A stretch of 64,000 nt of DNA from Paraburkholderia sp. BCC1886 (GCF_900996245.1 NZ_CAAJGK010000051.1:1-64000), one strand, 5' to 3'; shown: positions 17,280 through 26,025, numbered from the stretch's first letter. A program made the numbers and translations. Notes: a model not told the origin generated them from the letters alone.

Positions 17280-18239
17280 TTATCGCGCGATGCCCAGCCG
17301 CGCCTTCGCGTCGTTGTACTCCTTCGTCAGACGCTGCACCAGTTCGCCGACGCCCGGCACGTCGTCCATCAGACCGACACCCTGGCCTGCGCCCCAGATG
17401 TCTTTCCACGCCTTCGCCTTGTCGCTGCCGAAGTTCATCGCGGTCTTGTCCGATTGCGGCAGCGCTTCCGGATCGAGGCCCGCATTCACGATACTTTCGC
17501 GGATGTAGTTGCCGTGCACGCCGGTAAACAAATTGGTGTAGATGATGTCCGAAGCCGCCGCGCTGACGATCGCCTGCTTGTAGCTGTCCACCGCGTGCGC
17601 CTCCTTGGTCGCGATGAAGCGCGTGCCCATGTACGCGAGGTCGGCGCCCATCGCCTGCGCCGCGAGAATCGAGCCGCCGTTCGCAATCGAGCCGGACAAC
17701 ACGATCGGACCGTCGAACATGCGTCGCACTTCGCCCACCAGCGCGAACGGCGACATCGTGCCGGCATGGCCGCCGGCGCCGGACGCCACCAGAATCAGAC
17801 CGTCGACGCCCGCTTCGAGCGCCTTCTGCGCGTGCCGCAGATTGATCACGTCGTGCAACACGATGCCGCCATAGCTATGCACCGCATCGACGATCTCGCG
17901 CGCAGGCGCCCGCAAGCTCGTGATGAAAATGGGCACCTTGTGCTCGACGCACACGCGCACGTCGTGTTCGAGACGGGTATTCGATTGATGAACGATCTGA
18001 TTGACGGCAATCGGTCCGATGATCGCGTCGGGATTCGCGGCCTGGTGGTCGGCCAGTTGGGACTGGATCTGCGTGAGCCATTCGTCGAGCGCTTCTGCCG
18101 GGCGAGCGTTCAGCGCGGGGAACGAGCCGACGATACCGGCCTTGCATTGAGCCAGCACGAGTTCGGGATAGCTGACGATGAACATCGGCGAAGCAACGAC
18201 GGGCAGCGCTAGTTTTTGCAGAACGGCGGGCAATGCCAT
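17280..18239 (-). CDS. Nitronate monooxygenase (2-nitropropane dioxygenase family)
   Basis: This 319-aa FMN-dependent TIM-barrel enzyme is predicted to oxidise alkyl nitronates, such as propionate-3-nitronate, to carbonyls and nitrite. The class I features are visible: GSFPALNARP near the N-terminus, GAGGHAGTMS around residue 145-155 with the catalytic His, and the FMN phosphate-binding stretch VLSGSIANGGSILAAQAMGADLAYMGTRFIAT. I took the ATG at 18239 because AGGAGA lies upstream and the conserved protein starts with MALPAVLQKL. It is divergent from the fluoroacetate-dehalogenase-like gene. Both being detoxification-type enzymes is suggestive, but nothing more. Confidence 0.9.
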   Translation of the reverse strand: MALPAVLQKLALPVVASPMFIVSYPELVLAQCKAGIVGSFPALNARPAEALDEWLTQIQSQLADHQAANPDAIIGPIAVNQIVHQSNTRLEHDVRVCVEHKVPIFITSLRAPAREIVDAVHSYGGIVLHDVINLRHAQKALEAGVDGLILVASGAGGHAGTMSPFALVGEVRRMFDGPIVLSGSIANGGSILAAQAMGADLAYMGTRFIATKEAHAVDSYKQAIVSAAASDIIYTNLFTGVHGNYIRESIVNAGLDPEALPQSDKTAMNFGSDKAKAWKDIWGAGQGVGLMDDVPGVGELVQRLTKEYNDAKARLGIAR

Positions 18240-18540
18240 AGTGCGAGTCTCCTGGTTGAGCGGACGGCGCAGCGTGGCGCGCCCGCGATAATCGAGTTTA
18301 GCTGCACGAGGCCTATGACATCGGGCTGGCGGGCAGGTGCCGGTTCTGCGCATGAGCCTCGTCGCGAGAATTTCAGAACGGTCGTGCGATTATAGGGGAA
18401 GCCTCCGGCCCGTGCGGACTCCCGCGTTTAGAACAGTTCGAAGGAGTGTTCAGGTTCTATGTTTGCGTGGGCTAACCCACCCCGTACCGACATACTGGCC
18501 TCCTACAATGCCCGGACATCCAAACGACAAGAGAGACGAC
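18240..18540. other. Divergent intergenic region, NMO / haloacetate dehalogenase-like
   Basis: This 301-bp gap contains a small hairpin GTGGG-4-CCCAC (18467-18480) and a good -10 hexamer TACAAT (18504-18509) for the plus-strand gene, with no clear -35. Nothing else is recognised. Confidence 0.4.
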
Positions 18541-19431
18541 ATGGCCTTCGAGAATTTCACGCCCTTTCGCGTCGCCGTCGGCGAGGTCGATATCTTTGGA
18601 GTGAAGGGCGGAGCGGGGCCGCCGCTCCTGCTGTTGCACGGTCATCCGCAATCTCATCTCATCTGGGCCCGGTGCGCCGCCCGGCTTGCCGAACACTTCA
18701 CCGTCATCGCGACCGATCTGCGCGGCTACGGCGCGTCGGACAAACCGCTGAGCGACGCCCAGCATCTCCCCTATTCCAAACGCACGATGGCCGCCGATCA
18801 GGTCGCCGTCATGCGTCACTTCGGCTTCGAGCGCTTCATGGTGTGCGCACACGATCGTGGCGCGCGCGTCGCGCATCGTATGGCGCTGGATCATGCCGAC
18901 GCAGTCGAGCGCCTGATGCTGCTCGATATCGCGCCGACGCTCGCGATGTACGAAGCGACCGATCGCACGTTCGCCACGCTGTACTTCCACTGGTTTTTCC
19001 TGATCCAGCCGGAGCCCTTGCCCGAGACGCTGATCGGCGCCGATCCGGCCGCCTACGTGAACGCGGTGATGGGTGGCCGGCATGCGGGACTGGCGCCGTT
19101 CGAACCGTCGGCGCTCGACGCATATCGCGCGGCGCTCGCGCAACCGGGCGCCGTGCACGCGATGTGCGAAGACTATCGCGCGTCGGCGAGCATCGATCTG
19201 GAGCACGATCGTGCGGACATCGAGCGAGGACACAAGATCGGCTGTCCGTTGCGCGTGCTGTGGGGCGAAAAAGGCGTGATCGAAAAGTGCTTCGACGCGT
19301 TGACGGAATGGCGTCATGTCGCGCGTGACGTGAGCGGCCGCTCGCTGCCGTGCGGCCACTACATCCCGGAAGAGGCCCCCGATGAACTGCTCGCGGAAAT
19401 ATTGTCGTTCTTCGAAGCGCTCGAGCAGTAG
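18541..19431 (+). CDS. Alpha/beta hydrolase, fluoroacetate dehalogenase-like
   Basis: This 296-aa cytosolic hydrolase closely resembles the haloacetate/fluoroacetate dehalogenase subfamily. The full catalytic set described for the Rhodopseudomonas enzyme appears to be present: nucleophile D105 in AHDRGARVAHR with carboxylate-binding R106 and R109, the halide pocket H150-W151 (YFHWFF) and Y212 (CEDYRAS), D129 in LLDIAPT, and the base H273 in CGHYIPEEAP. The oxyanion segment is HGHPQSH at 33-39. I chose the ATG at 18541 because the conserved protein starts there and GAGAGACG precedes it. The enzyme may release halide from 2-haloacids. Epoxide or other ester activity cannot be excluded without assay. 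Confidence 0.82.
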   Translation: MAFENFTPFRVAVGEVDIFGVKGGAGPPLLLLHGHPQSHLIWARCAARLAEHFTVIATDLRGYGASDKPLSDAQHLPYSKRTMAADQVAVMRHFGFERFMVCAHDRGARVAHRMALDHADAVERLMLLDIAPTLAMYEATDRTFATLYFHWFFLIQPEPLPETLIGADPAAYVNAVMGGRHAGLAPFEPSALDAYRAALAQPGAVHAMCEDYRASASIDLEHDRADIERGHKIGCPLRVLWGEKGVIEKCFDALTEWRHVARDVSGRSLPCGHYIPEEAPDELLAEILSFFEALEQ

Positions 19432-19564
19432 TCAGTCGCACGCGGCCGAAGGCGTAGGCGGATTAACAGCCAGTGTCAAGATTCTGTAGGGAAATCACCA
19501 ATGCAGCCAAAAATCGGCGCGCGTATTATGCATAACGACGCTGATCACGTCCGACAGAATTTGC

Positions 19565-19596
19565 GCCGCTCGCCTTGATGGTCGAGCGGCTTTCTT
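19565..19596 (+). terminator. Intrinsic terminator after dehalogenase-like gene
   Basis: Stem GCCGCTCG/CGAGCGGC with a 10-nt loop is followed by TTTCTTTTT on the plus strand, between two convergent genes. Confidence 0.88.
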
Positions 19597-19623
19597 TTTG
19601 CGATTTGTTTTCTGGCTTTGTAT

Positions 19624-20541
19624 TTACAGCCGCGCGAGCACGCGCTCGCCGTCCACTTCCAGCGGCCCGTTCTTCGCCGCCAATTCCGACACCATCGCCC
19701 GCAGCAATGCCGGCCATTCGCCGCGCGGCGCGAGCATCGACGCAGCGGCACGCATCACCGAGGCATCGTCGACCAGTTGCAGCAGCGTGTCGAATCGCAT
19801 CTCGCGCACGTCGAGCAGTTTGAAGACGATCAGCACCTTCAGCGCGTTCTTCGCATTGCGCAGCGGATCGGCACGCAGCCACGCGATGCGGGAAAACGCC
19901 CGTTCGAGCGCCGCGGCGACATTCGTGAAGGGCGCGCCATGGCCGGGAATCACGAGCCGCACGTCCAGCCTCGCGATGGCTTCGAGCACCGCTTGCTGTT
20001 CCGCGAAACCGCTCTCGCCTTCCAGTTCGGGGAAGATGACGCCGAAGCCGTTTTCCCACAACGCGTCCGCGCTGATCAGAATGCCGTGTTCCGCGCAATA
20101 CAGCATCAGCGAATGCGGATCGTGACCGGGCGCGCCGAGCACTTCCCAGTCGAGCGCGCCGAGCGTCAGATGCATACCGGGAGCGATAGTCCCGGTGAAG
20201 CCGAAACGATCGCAATGCTGTCCGGTGGGACGAAACGTCAGCCGCGCTTCATCCCAAGCGCTCACCGCGTCGGCTTCGGCCACGGGGATCGCGGTCCGGC
20301 ACGGCCACGTCGCCTGCAGCAGCGCATTGCCGCCGCAATGATCCGAATGCAGATGCGTGTTGACGATCAGATCCAGCGGCCGCGCCCCTAACGTTTGCTG
20401 AAGTAGCGCGAGCGTTTGCGGCGCGTGAGTCGCGTAGCCGGTATCGACCAGCGCAACACGCTCCGCGTCGATCAGCAGCACGTTGTTCGACGACAGCCAG
20501 CCGCGTTCGAACACGCGGATCGATTCCGGGAGCGAGATCAT
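19624..20541 (-). CDS. MBL-fold metallo-hydrolase
   Basis: This 305-aa metallo-beta-lactamase-fold hydrolase has the binuclear metal motif THLHSDHCGG (HxHxDH) at about residues 79-88. Further ligands are in APGHDPHS, the bridging Asp in ISADALWENG, and the distal His in IPGHGAPF. A helical C-terminal region of about 90 residues, of the type seen with many MBL hydrolases acting on thioesters or lactones, follows. The ATG at 20541 overlaps the stop of the MaoC gene by four bases (ATGA), so they are co-translated. The partner suggests an acyl-CoA related substrate, but specificity is unknown. Confidence 0.87.
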   Translation of the reverse strand: MISLPESIRVFERGWLSSNNVLLIDAERVALVDTGYATHAPQTLALLQQTLGARPLDLIVNTHLHSDHCGGNALLQATWPCRTAIPVAEADAVSAWDEARLTFRPTGQHCDRFGFTGTIAPGMHLTLGALDWEVLGAPGHDPHSLMLYCAEHGILISADALWENGFGVIFPELEGESGFAEQQAVLEAIARLDVRLVIPGHGAPFTNVAAALERAFSRIAWLRADPLRNAKNALKVLIVFKLLDVREMRFDTLLQLVDDASVMRAAASMLAPRGEWPALLRAMVSELAAKNGPLEVDGERVLARL

Positions 20542-21011
20542 GGTGCCGGGGCCTGGGCGTTCTGCTTCGACGTGGCGTCGCCCTTCGGCATCACGAGAAT
20601 TGTCGACGTGCCAATCAGCAGAACTTCGCCGCGCTGATTCACCACCGTGCCGTCGAGATGCGTCAGGTCGCCGTTCAGGCTGCTCTTCCAGTACGCGTCG
20701 CGTACACGCCAACTGAGCGTGAGCGTGTCGCTCGCCTGCACCGCTTTTTTCAGCTTGATGTCGAACTCGAGTCCGAGCGGCTGCGCATAGCGCGAGAAAT
20801 GCGTGGCCAGCAGCGCCATGAAATAGGCGGTGGGTTGCGTGCCGGATGCGATCAGTCCGCCGAAGCGGCTTTGCGCCGCGTAGGCCTCGTCGTGATGCAG
20901 CGGGTTACGGTCGTTGACGAGCGCAGCGAAGGACTTCACCGATTCCACCGATAACGCCAGCGTATCGCTGAACGTCTCGCCAATCGTCACGACGCGTGGT
21001 GCGGCGTTCAT
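20538..21011 (-). CDS. MaoC family dehydratase
   Basis: This 157-aa single hot-dog domain protein is of the (R)-specific enoyl-CoA hydratase type. The active-site Asp and His are in VNDRNPLHHDEAYA at about residues 32-45, followed by the conserved FGGLIASGTQ stretch. Its expected reaction is hydration of trans-2-enoyl-CoA or a related (de)hydration. The start overlaps the DUF1289 stop (ATGA at 21008-21011) and its stop overlaps the MBL start, making a tight three-gene unit. The ATG at 21011 was chosen for these overlaps and the family N-terminus. The actual acyl substrate is not known. Confidence 0.9.
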   Translation of the reverse strand: MNAAPRVVTIGETFSDTLALSVESVKSFAALVNDRNPLHHDEAYAAQSRFGGLIASGTQPTAYFMALLATHFSRYAQPLGLEFDIKLKKAVQASDTLTLSWRVRDAYWKSSLNGDLTHLDGTVVNQRGEVLLIGTSTILVMPKGDATSKQNAQAPAP

Positions 21012-21262
21012 GTTCGACCTTTGGCCTGCCTGGCCATGAATTCCACGTGACGGACTTCGATTGCGTCCCACACCGCGCGCTTTGCTGCGTCGTCGAACAA
21101 CGCCCAGCCGGCGATTTCCTCGATGGTGCGCAGGCAGCCTTCGCACCAGCCGCTCGACGCGTCCATCCTGCACACGCTGATGCACGGCGACGGCACGCCG
21201 ACGACGTCGTCGTTACCCTTGCCCTTGTCCTTGCCGCTCGAGTGACCGAAGCCGTCGCTCAT
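21008..21262 (-). CDS. DUF1289 domain-containing protein
   Basis: This 84-aa cytosolic protein has a Gly/Lys/Asp-rich leader of about 22 residues. The DUF1289 core follows: SPCISVCRMD, then GWCEGCLRTIEEIAGW. The four cysteines suggest a small metal-binding knuckle. The function is not established. It is translationally coupled to the MaoC gene (four-base overlap) and only a few bases downstream of the YbaK-family gene, so all four appear to form one operon. Confidence 0.88.
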   Translation of the reverse strand: MSDGFGHSSGKDKGKGNDDVVGVPSPCISVCRMDASSGWCEGCLRTIEEIAGWALFDDAAKRAVWDAIEVRHVEFMARQAKGRT

Positions 21263-21266
21263 GGAC

Positions 21267-21797
21267 TCAGGCCGTCTCGCGCAACGCGACGTCGAGCACG
21301 GGCGCGCCGGTCAGCGCAATCAATTCCTGCGCGGTCAGATTGAACACGGCATGCGGATGCCCGGCCGCCGCCCACAAACTGTCCAGCGCCAGCAGATCGG
21401 CGTCGATCAGCGTGACGGGTTCGGTCGCATGGCCGATGGGACACACGCCGCCGATCGCATAACCGGTTTTCTCGCGGACGAATTTCGCATCGGCCCGGCC
21501 GATCTCGCCGACCTGCGCGGCAACTTTTTTCTCGTCGACGCGATTCGCGCCGCTCGCCACCACCAGCACCGGCGCATCGTCTTCACGACGGCGGAACAGA
21601 ATCGACTTGGCGATCTGCGCGACCGAGCAGCCGAGTCCGGCAGCGGCTTCGGCGGAGGTCTTGCCGGTTTCCGGCAGCATCACGACGCGGCCGGCGTGAC
21701 CGCGTTCGCGCAATAAAAGCGCGACGCGGCGCGCCGACTCGGGCAACGCAGCGAGATCGTCGGATTCGGGAGAAGCGTGTTGCGTCATCGTTTTCAT
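21267..21797 (-). CDS. YbaK/EbsC-type aminoacyl-tRNA deacylase
   Basis: This 176-aa protein has the YbaK/ProX editing domain, predicted to hydrolyse mischarged tRNA such as Cys-tRNA(Pro) in trans. Conserved segments include CSVAQIAKSILFR with the key Lys, VVASGANRVDEKKVA, and the substrate-pocket loop GYAIGGVCPIGH. Two ATGs are close at the N-terminus (MKTMTQ). The first is used here, but the second, nine bases on, cannot be excluded. It is the first gene of the YbaK-DUF1289-MaoC-MBL group. Confidence 0.88.
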   Translation of the reverse strand: MKTMTQHASPESDDLAALPESARRVALLLRERGHAGRVVMLPETGKTSAEAAAGLGCSVAQIAKSILFRRREDDAPVLVVASGANRVDEKKVAAQVGEIGRADAKFVREKTGYAIGGVCPIGHATEPVTLIDADLLALDSLWAAAGHPHAVFNLTAQELIALTGAPVLDVALRETA

Positions 21798-21840
21798 TCC
21801 TGGTTGAGTGGCGGCCGCAATTGCGACCGCTAGCCGGGCA

Positions 21841-22770
21841 TCACACGCAATTGACAGCCGCTTCGCTGCGCGCTTTGGCGAGCAGCGCCTTACCCGCGCG
21901 CGACACGTTCGGACGGCCGATCGAGGTCGAGATGAAGTCCCCGATTGCCACGACTTGCGCGAGGTCGATACCGGTTTCGATGCCGAGGCCGTTCAGCAGG
22001 TACAGCACGTCTTCGGTCGCGACGTTGCCGGTGGCGCCTTTCGCATACGGACAACCGCCGAGCCCGGCCACCGACGCGTGATAGATCTCGATACCTTCCT
22101 GCAACGCGGCGTAAATGTTCGCCAGCGCCTGACCATAGGTGTCGTGGAAGTGGCCCGACAGACGTTCGCGCGGAAACACCCGGGTCACTGCTTCGAAGAT
22201 TTCACGCGTGCGTTTGGGCGTACCCACGCCGATCGTATCGGCAATATCGATCTCGTCGCAGCCGAGCGCGGCGAAGCGTTCGACCACGTCCACCACCGAG
22301 GCCACCGCCACTTCGCCCTGATACGGACAACCGAGCGCGCACGACACGCTGCCGCGAATCCGCACGCCGTGCTCTTTGGCCGCCTGTGCGACCGGTGCGA
22401 AGCGGTCGATGCTTTCCGCGATGCTGCAGTTGATGTTCTTCTGCGAGAACGCTTCGCTGGCCGCGCCGAAGATCACGATTTCATCGGCTCGCGCGGCGAG
22501 CGCGCCTTCGAAGCCACGCAGATTCGGGGTCAACACCGAGTAGATCGTGCCGGCGCGGCGCTCGATGCCGGCCATCACGTCGGCACCGTCGGCCATCTGC
22601 GGCACCCATTTGGGAGACACGAACGACGCCGCTTCGACATTGCGAATGCCCGCCGCCGAGAGGCGATTGATCAGATCGATCTTGATCGCGGTGGGGACGA
22701 ATTCTTTTTCGTTCTGCAGCCCGTCGCGCGGACCGACTTCGACGATCTTGACTTGCTTGGGTATGGCCAT
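21841..22770 (-). CDS. Hydroxymethylglutaryl-CoA lyase
   Basis: This 309-aa TIM-barrel enzyme cleaves HMG-CoA to acetoacetate and acetyl-CoA, the last step of leucine degradation. The catalytic motifs are clear: VGPRDGLQNE at the N-terminus with the substrate-binding Arg and metal Asp, the GHFHDTYGQALAN metal-binding block, and the signature GLGGCPYAKGATGNVATED at about residues 235-253 with the active-site Cys in the mobile loop. The other leucine pathway genes (isovaleryl-CoA dehydrogenase, MCC) are not adjacent. The gene is 62 bp downstream of the GhrA-like gene and may share its transcript. Confidence 0.94.
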   Translation of the reverse strand: MAIPKQVKIVEVGPRDGLQNEKEFVPTAIKIDLINRLSAAGIRNVEAASFVSPKWVPQMADGADVMAGIERRAGTIYSVLTPNLRGFEGALAARADEIVIFGAASEAFSQKNINCSIAESIDRFAPVAQAAKEHGVRIRGSVSCALGCPYQGEVAVASVVDVVERFAALGCDEIDIADTIGVGTPKRTREIFEAVTRVFPRERLSGHFHDTYGQALANIYAALQEGIEIYHASVAGLGGCPYAKGATGNVATEDVLYLLNGLGIETGIDLAQVVAIGDFISTSIGRPNVSRAGKALLAKARSEAAVNCV

Positions 22771-22831
22771 GATGTGTCTCCTGCCGCTTCAGGCGGCGCT
22801 CCTTGAATGGGATTGGCTAGTGGTGTGGGTG

Positions 22832-23773
22832 TCAGTATCCGCGGTTTATGTCGACGATGCCGCCGACCGCTTCGCCGCGCCGCAACGCCTCGATTTTTCG
22901 CGCGATCTGCGCGACGCTGTCTTCGCGCAGCGTGAGCGCCGATACATGCGGGGTGATCGTCACGCGCGGGTTCTGCCAGAACGGATGATCGTGCGGCAAG
23001 GGTTCGTCGCGGAACACGTCGAGCGTGGCGGCGGCAAGTTGCCCGCTCGCGAGCGCGTCGAGCAGATCCTGCTCGACCAGATGCGCACCGCGCGCCACGT
23101 TGATCAGACGCGCGCCACGCGCGAGCTTCGCGAAAGTGCGTGCGTTCAGGATGTCGCGCGTGTCGGGCGTGTGCGGCAGCAGATTCACCAGCACCTGCAC
23201 GCCGTCCAGAAACGCGTCGAACTGCGCTTCGCCGGCGAAGGTCGTCACGTTGTCGACTTGCCGCGCGCTGCGGCTATAGCCGCGTACCGGCACGCCGAAC
23301 GAGGCCAGCGTCTGCGCGACATGGGCGCCGAGCACGCCGAGTCCCAGCACGCCCACCGTGAACGTTCCCCGCGGATGCGGCTCCAGCACTTCCCAGCGGC
23401 GTTCGCGTTGCAGCGTCTGGTACTCGTCGAAACGGCGCAGGTAGCGCAGCACCGCATGCGTGACGTACTCGGCCATTTGCGGCGCCATACCGGTGTCTTC
23501 GAGCCGGATTAGCGGCACGTTGCGCGGCAGCGTGCCGGGCTGGTCGTGTTCGAGCGCGAGAATTGCATCGACGCCCGCGCCGAGATTGAAGATGGCACGC
23601 AGATCGTCGCGGCCCGCGAGCAACTCGCGCGGCGGCCGCCAGACCACCGCGAAGTCCGCCGGCGCGGTGTCGCCCGCACGCCACTCGCGCAATTCGGCTT
23701 CCGGCAGCGCGCGGACGAAGTCGCGTTGCCACGCGGCGGAGTCGGCGGTGGGCAGATAAAAGAGGATTTTCAT
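22832..23773 (-). CDS. GhrA-like glyoxylate/hydroxypyruvate reductase (D-2-hydroxyacid dehydrogenase)
   Basis: This 313-aa NAD(P)H-dependent cytosolic dehydrogenase has the Rossmann motif GVLGLGVLGAHVAQTL near residues 140-155. The catalytic Arg is in INVARGAHLV, the Glu in FRDEPLPHDHPFW, and the His in ITPHVSALT. Sequence layout matches the GhrA branch, which reduces glyoxylate and hydroxypyruvate. The ATG at 23773 gives the natural N-terminus MKILFYLPT. An upstream in-frame start would add a basic, non-conserved stretch. Confidence 0.9.
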   Translation of the reverse strand: MKILFYLPTADSAAWQRDFVRALPEAELREWRAGDTAPADFAVVWRPPRELLAGRDDLRAIFNLGAGVDAILALEHDQPGTLPRNVPLIRLEDTGMAPQMAEYVTHAVLRYLRRFDEYQTLQRERRWEVLEPHPRGTFTVGVLGLGVLGAHVAQTLASFGVPVRGYSRSARQVDNVTTFAGEAQFDAFLDGVQVLVNLLPHTPDTRDILNARTFAKLARGARLINVARGAHLVEQDLLDALASGQLAAATLDVFRDEPLPHDHPFWQNPRVTITPHVSALTLREDSVAQIARKIEALRRGEAVGGIVDINRGY

Positions 23774-24079
23774 ACGATCGGGAGCAGACAGGCGCGGGTG
23801 GCGAACCCAGCGCGAACGGGCCACGGCAGCGCGACAAGCGGCTGGAACGACTCGGCTGGCATGGGGCTCCTCGTTTTATGAACAGGCTTCATTCTACTTT
23901 TTCGACGCGTATCGCGGGTATTGGCGGCTCGCCATGCGGCTTTGGTCCGCGCCAGGTTCGCATCCTGGTATTCGCGTTGGTCCTCGCCTTGCCGGATAAA
24001 CAAAGCACAAAAACTTGGTTCGCCCGCGCGGCGGGTGGCGGGACAATTGGTGTCCGGATGCCCTTCGAGAGGGATAGAC
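23774..24079. other. Divergent intergenic region
   Basis: This 306-bp gap lies between the reductase and the RBBP9-like hydrolase. I see no operator, terminator or RNA gene. The AT-richer patches at 23870-23900 and 24000-24015 are the likeliest promoter locations. Confidence 0.35.
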
Positions 24080-24682
24080 ATGCTTCCATGCACGAAATCG
24101 ACGTGGCCACCCAGGCTCGTCACCGTCCCCGGCCTGCACGGCAGCGAGGGCGCCCACTGGCAGACCTGGCTCGAGCGGCAGTTCGCGCGCTCGCTGCGCG
24201 TCGAACAGAACGACTGGGACGCGCCCGATCTGGCGATCTGGGCGCAGTCGCTGCGCGATCTGCTCGCCCGCGAACGCGGCCCGTTCGTGCTGGCGGCGCA
24301 TAGCTTCGGCTGCCTCGTCGCCGCGCATGCGTTGCAGCAGACCTCGTTCGCCAACGACGTGGTCGGCGTGCTGTTCGTCGCGCCCGCCAGTCCGCAGAAA
24401 TTCACTTTCGCCGGCCCGTTCGAGGCGCGGCGTCTCGGCGTGCCGTCCATTCTGATCGCCAGTGAAACCGACCCGTGGATGTCGCTCGCCGGCTCGCGCG
24501 AACTCGCGCAGCGTCTGGGCAGCGCGTTCGTGAATCTCGGCGACGTGGGGCACATCAACACCGCGGCGGGTTTCGGACCCTGGCCGCGCGCCAAGTATTT
24601 CGTCGATACGCTCGTGCATTGCGCGGCGCCCCTGCGGTTTCGCGAGGAAAACGTCGAGCCCGTGCAATACGCGTTCGGTTGA
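24080..24682 (+). CDS. RBBP9/YdeN family serine hydrolase
   Basis: This 200-aa alpha/beta hydrolase has the Ser in AAHSFGCLVAAHAL, the Asp in IASETDPWMS and the His in GDVGHINTAAGFG, together the expected triad. The N-terminal strand LVTVPGLHGSEGAHWQTWLE is diagnostic for this family. The start ATG at 24080 is preceded by GAGAGGGA. The substrate is unknown, and many members act as small-ester or peptide hydrolases. It precedes the sulfate-binding-protein gene by 183 bp in the same direction, but that gene likely has its own promoter. Confidence 0.87.
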   Translation: MLPCTKSTWPPRLVTVPGLHGSEGAHWQTWLERQFARSLRVEQNDWDAPDLAIWAQSLRDLLARERGPFVLAAHSFGCLVAAHALQQTSFANDVVGVLFVAPASPQKFTFAGPFEARRLGVPSILIASETDPWMSLAGSRELAQRLGSAFVNLGDVGHINTAAGFGPWPRAKYFVDTLVHCAAPLRFREENVEPVQYAFG

Positions 24683-24714
24683 TCGCACGATCCGGTTTGC
24701 GCATCTCAGCTCCC

Positions 24715-24785
24715 ACGGGCGCCGCACCGGCGCCAGACGAGCGCCAAACCAGCGCCAAACCAGCGCCACACGAGCGCTCGACGAG
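24715..24785. repeat. Short direct repeats upstream of sbp
   Basis: The unit AGCGCCA followed by AACC or CACG recurs about four times at 10-11 bp spacing, before a possible -10 hexamer TAGAAT at 24798-24803. It may be a degenerate microsatellite or a stacked regulator site (for example for CysB), with no clear choice. Confidence 0.35.
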
Positions 24786-24865
24786 TAAGCAATCCGTTAG
24801 AATCCCGCTTCACGCCGCGCGTCCGTGCGGCCACCGATTTCTATCAACGATCAGGCGGGGAAAAG

Positions 24866-25891
24866 ATGGCAGGCAAGACGGGGACCACGCGCTGGCTGGC
24901 AGCCGGCATGACGACGATCGCACTCACGCTGGGCGGCATGGCGACGGCGCATGCCGACGTATCGCTGCTGAACGTGTCATACGACGTGACGCGCGAGTTG
25001 TACAAGGACATCGACGCCGGCTTCATCGCCGAGTACAAGCAGAAGAGCGGCGAGACCGTTTCGGTGCGGCAGTCGCACGGTGCGTCGAGCGCGCAGGCGC
25101 TCTCCGTGCTGCAGGGTTTGCAGGCCGACGTCGTGACGATGAATCAGCCGAACGACATCGATCTGCTCGCGGACAAGGGCCAGTTGCTGCCGGTCAACTG
25201 GCGCACGCGTCTGCCGAACGAGAGTGTGCCGTACACCACGACCATGGTGTTTCTGGTGCGCAAGGGCAATCCGAAACACATCGTCGACTGGAGCGATCTG
25301 GCCAAACCGGGCGTGCAGGTCGTGATCGCGAATCCGAAGACTTCGGGTAATGGCCGTTACGCGTATCTGGCCGCGTGGGGTTATAGCAAGCAGCATGGCG
25401 GCACCGACGCTCAGGCGCTCGACTTCGAAAAAGCAATCTTCAAGAATGTGCCGGTGCTCGACACGGGCGGTCGCGGCGCGACCACCACGTTCACGCAACG
25501 CGGCATCGGCGACGTGCTGGTGACGTTCGAAAACGAAGTCGCGCTGATCGACGGCGGCGTGGGTGCGGGTAACTTCGAAGCGGTCTATCCGTCGGTGAGC
25601 CTGCTGGCGGCACCGCCGGTCGCGCTGGTCGACAAGGTGGTCGACAAGCGCGGCACCCGCAAGGAAGCGCAGGCGTATCTCGACTATCTGTGGTCGCCGG
25701 CCGCGCAGGAAATCATCGCGCAACATCATCTGCGTCCGAGCGACAAGGCCGTGCTCGCCAAGCATGCGTCGGAGTTCAAGGCGATCAGGACCTTCACGGT
25801 CGAAGAGATGTTCGGCGGCTGGCAGAAAGCGCAGCAAACGCATTTCTCCGATGGCGGGACGTTCGATCAGATCATCGTGGACAAGAAATAA
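24866..25891 (+). CDS. sbp: Sulfate ABC transporter periplasmic substrate-binding protein
   Basis: This 341-aa periplasmic protein has a signal peptide ending AHA at residue 30. The mature part begins DVSLLNVSYDVTRELYKDI, the conserved Sbp/CysP N-terminus. Other sulfate-binding blocks are QSHGASSAQA, DVVTMNQPNDID, ANPKTSGNGRYAYLAAWGY (oxyanion-binding helix) and DTGGRGATTTF. It should deliver sulfate or thiosulfate to a CysTWA complex, but no permease or ATPase gene is beside it and a strong terminator follows. It is therefore an orphan copy working with components encoded elsewhere, or a local remnant of a larger cluster. Confidence 0.93.
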   Translation: MAGKTGTTRWLAAGMTTIALTLGGMATAHADVSLLNVSYDVTRELYKDIDAGFIAEYKQKSGETVSVRQSHGASSAQALSVLQGLQADVVTMNQPNDIDLLADKGQLLPVNWRTRLPNESVPYTTTMVFLVRKGNPKHIVDWSDLAKPGVQVVIANPKTSGNGRYAYLAAWGYSKQHGGTDAQALDFEKAIFKNVPVLDTGGRGATTTFTQRGIGDVLVTFENEVALIDGGVGAGNFEAVYPSVSLLAAPPVALVDKVVDKRGTRKEAQAYLDYLWSPAAQEIIAQHHLRPSDKAVLAKHASEFKAIRTFTVEEMFGGWQKAQQTHFSDGGTFDQIIVDKK

Positions 25892-25913
25892 AGCGCAGCG
25901 TTGTCTGAAATGG

Positions 25914-25947
25914 AAAAAGGCCGCCTCGTAACCGAGGCGGCCTTTTT
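25914..25947. terminator. Bidirectional intrinsic terminator, sbp / bioB
   Basis: A perfect 15-bp stem (AAAAAGGCCGCCTCG and complement) with loop TAAC gives A- and T-runs on both strands, between convergent sbp and bioB. Confidence 0.96.
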
Positions 25948-26025
25948 GTTTGGTGGGTTGTGCGAGTGATGCGAGTGATGCGAGCCCGACGAGGCACGCG
26001 TCCCGCCTCCCGCTACTAGCGCGTG

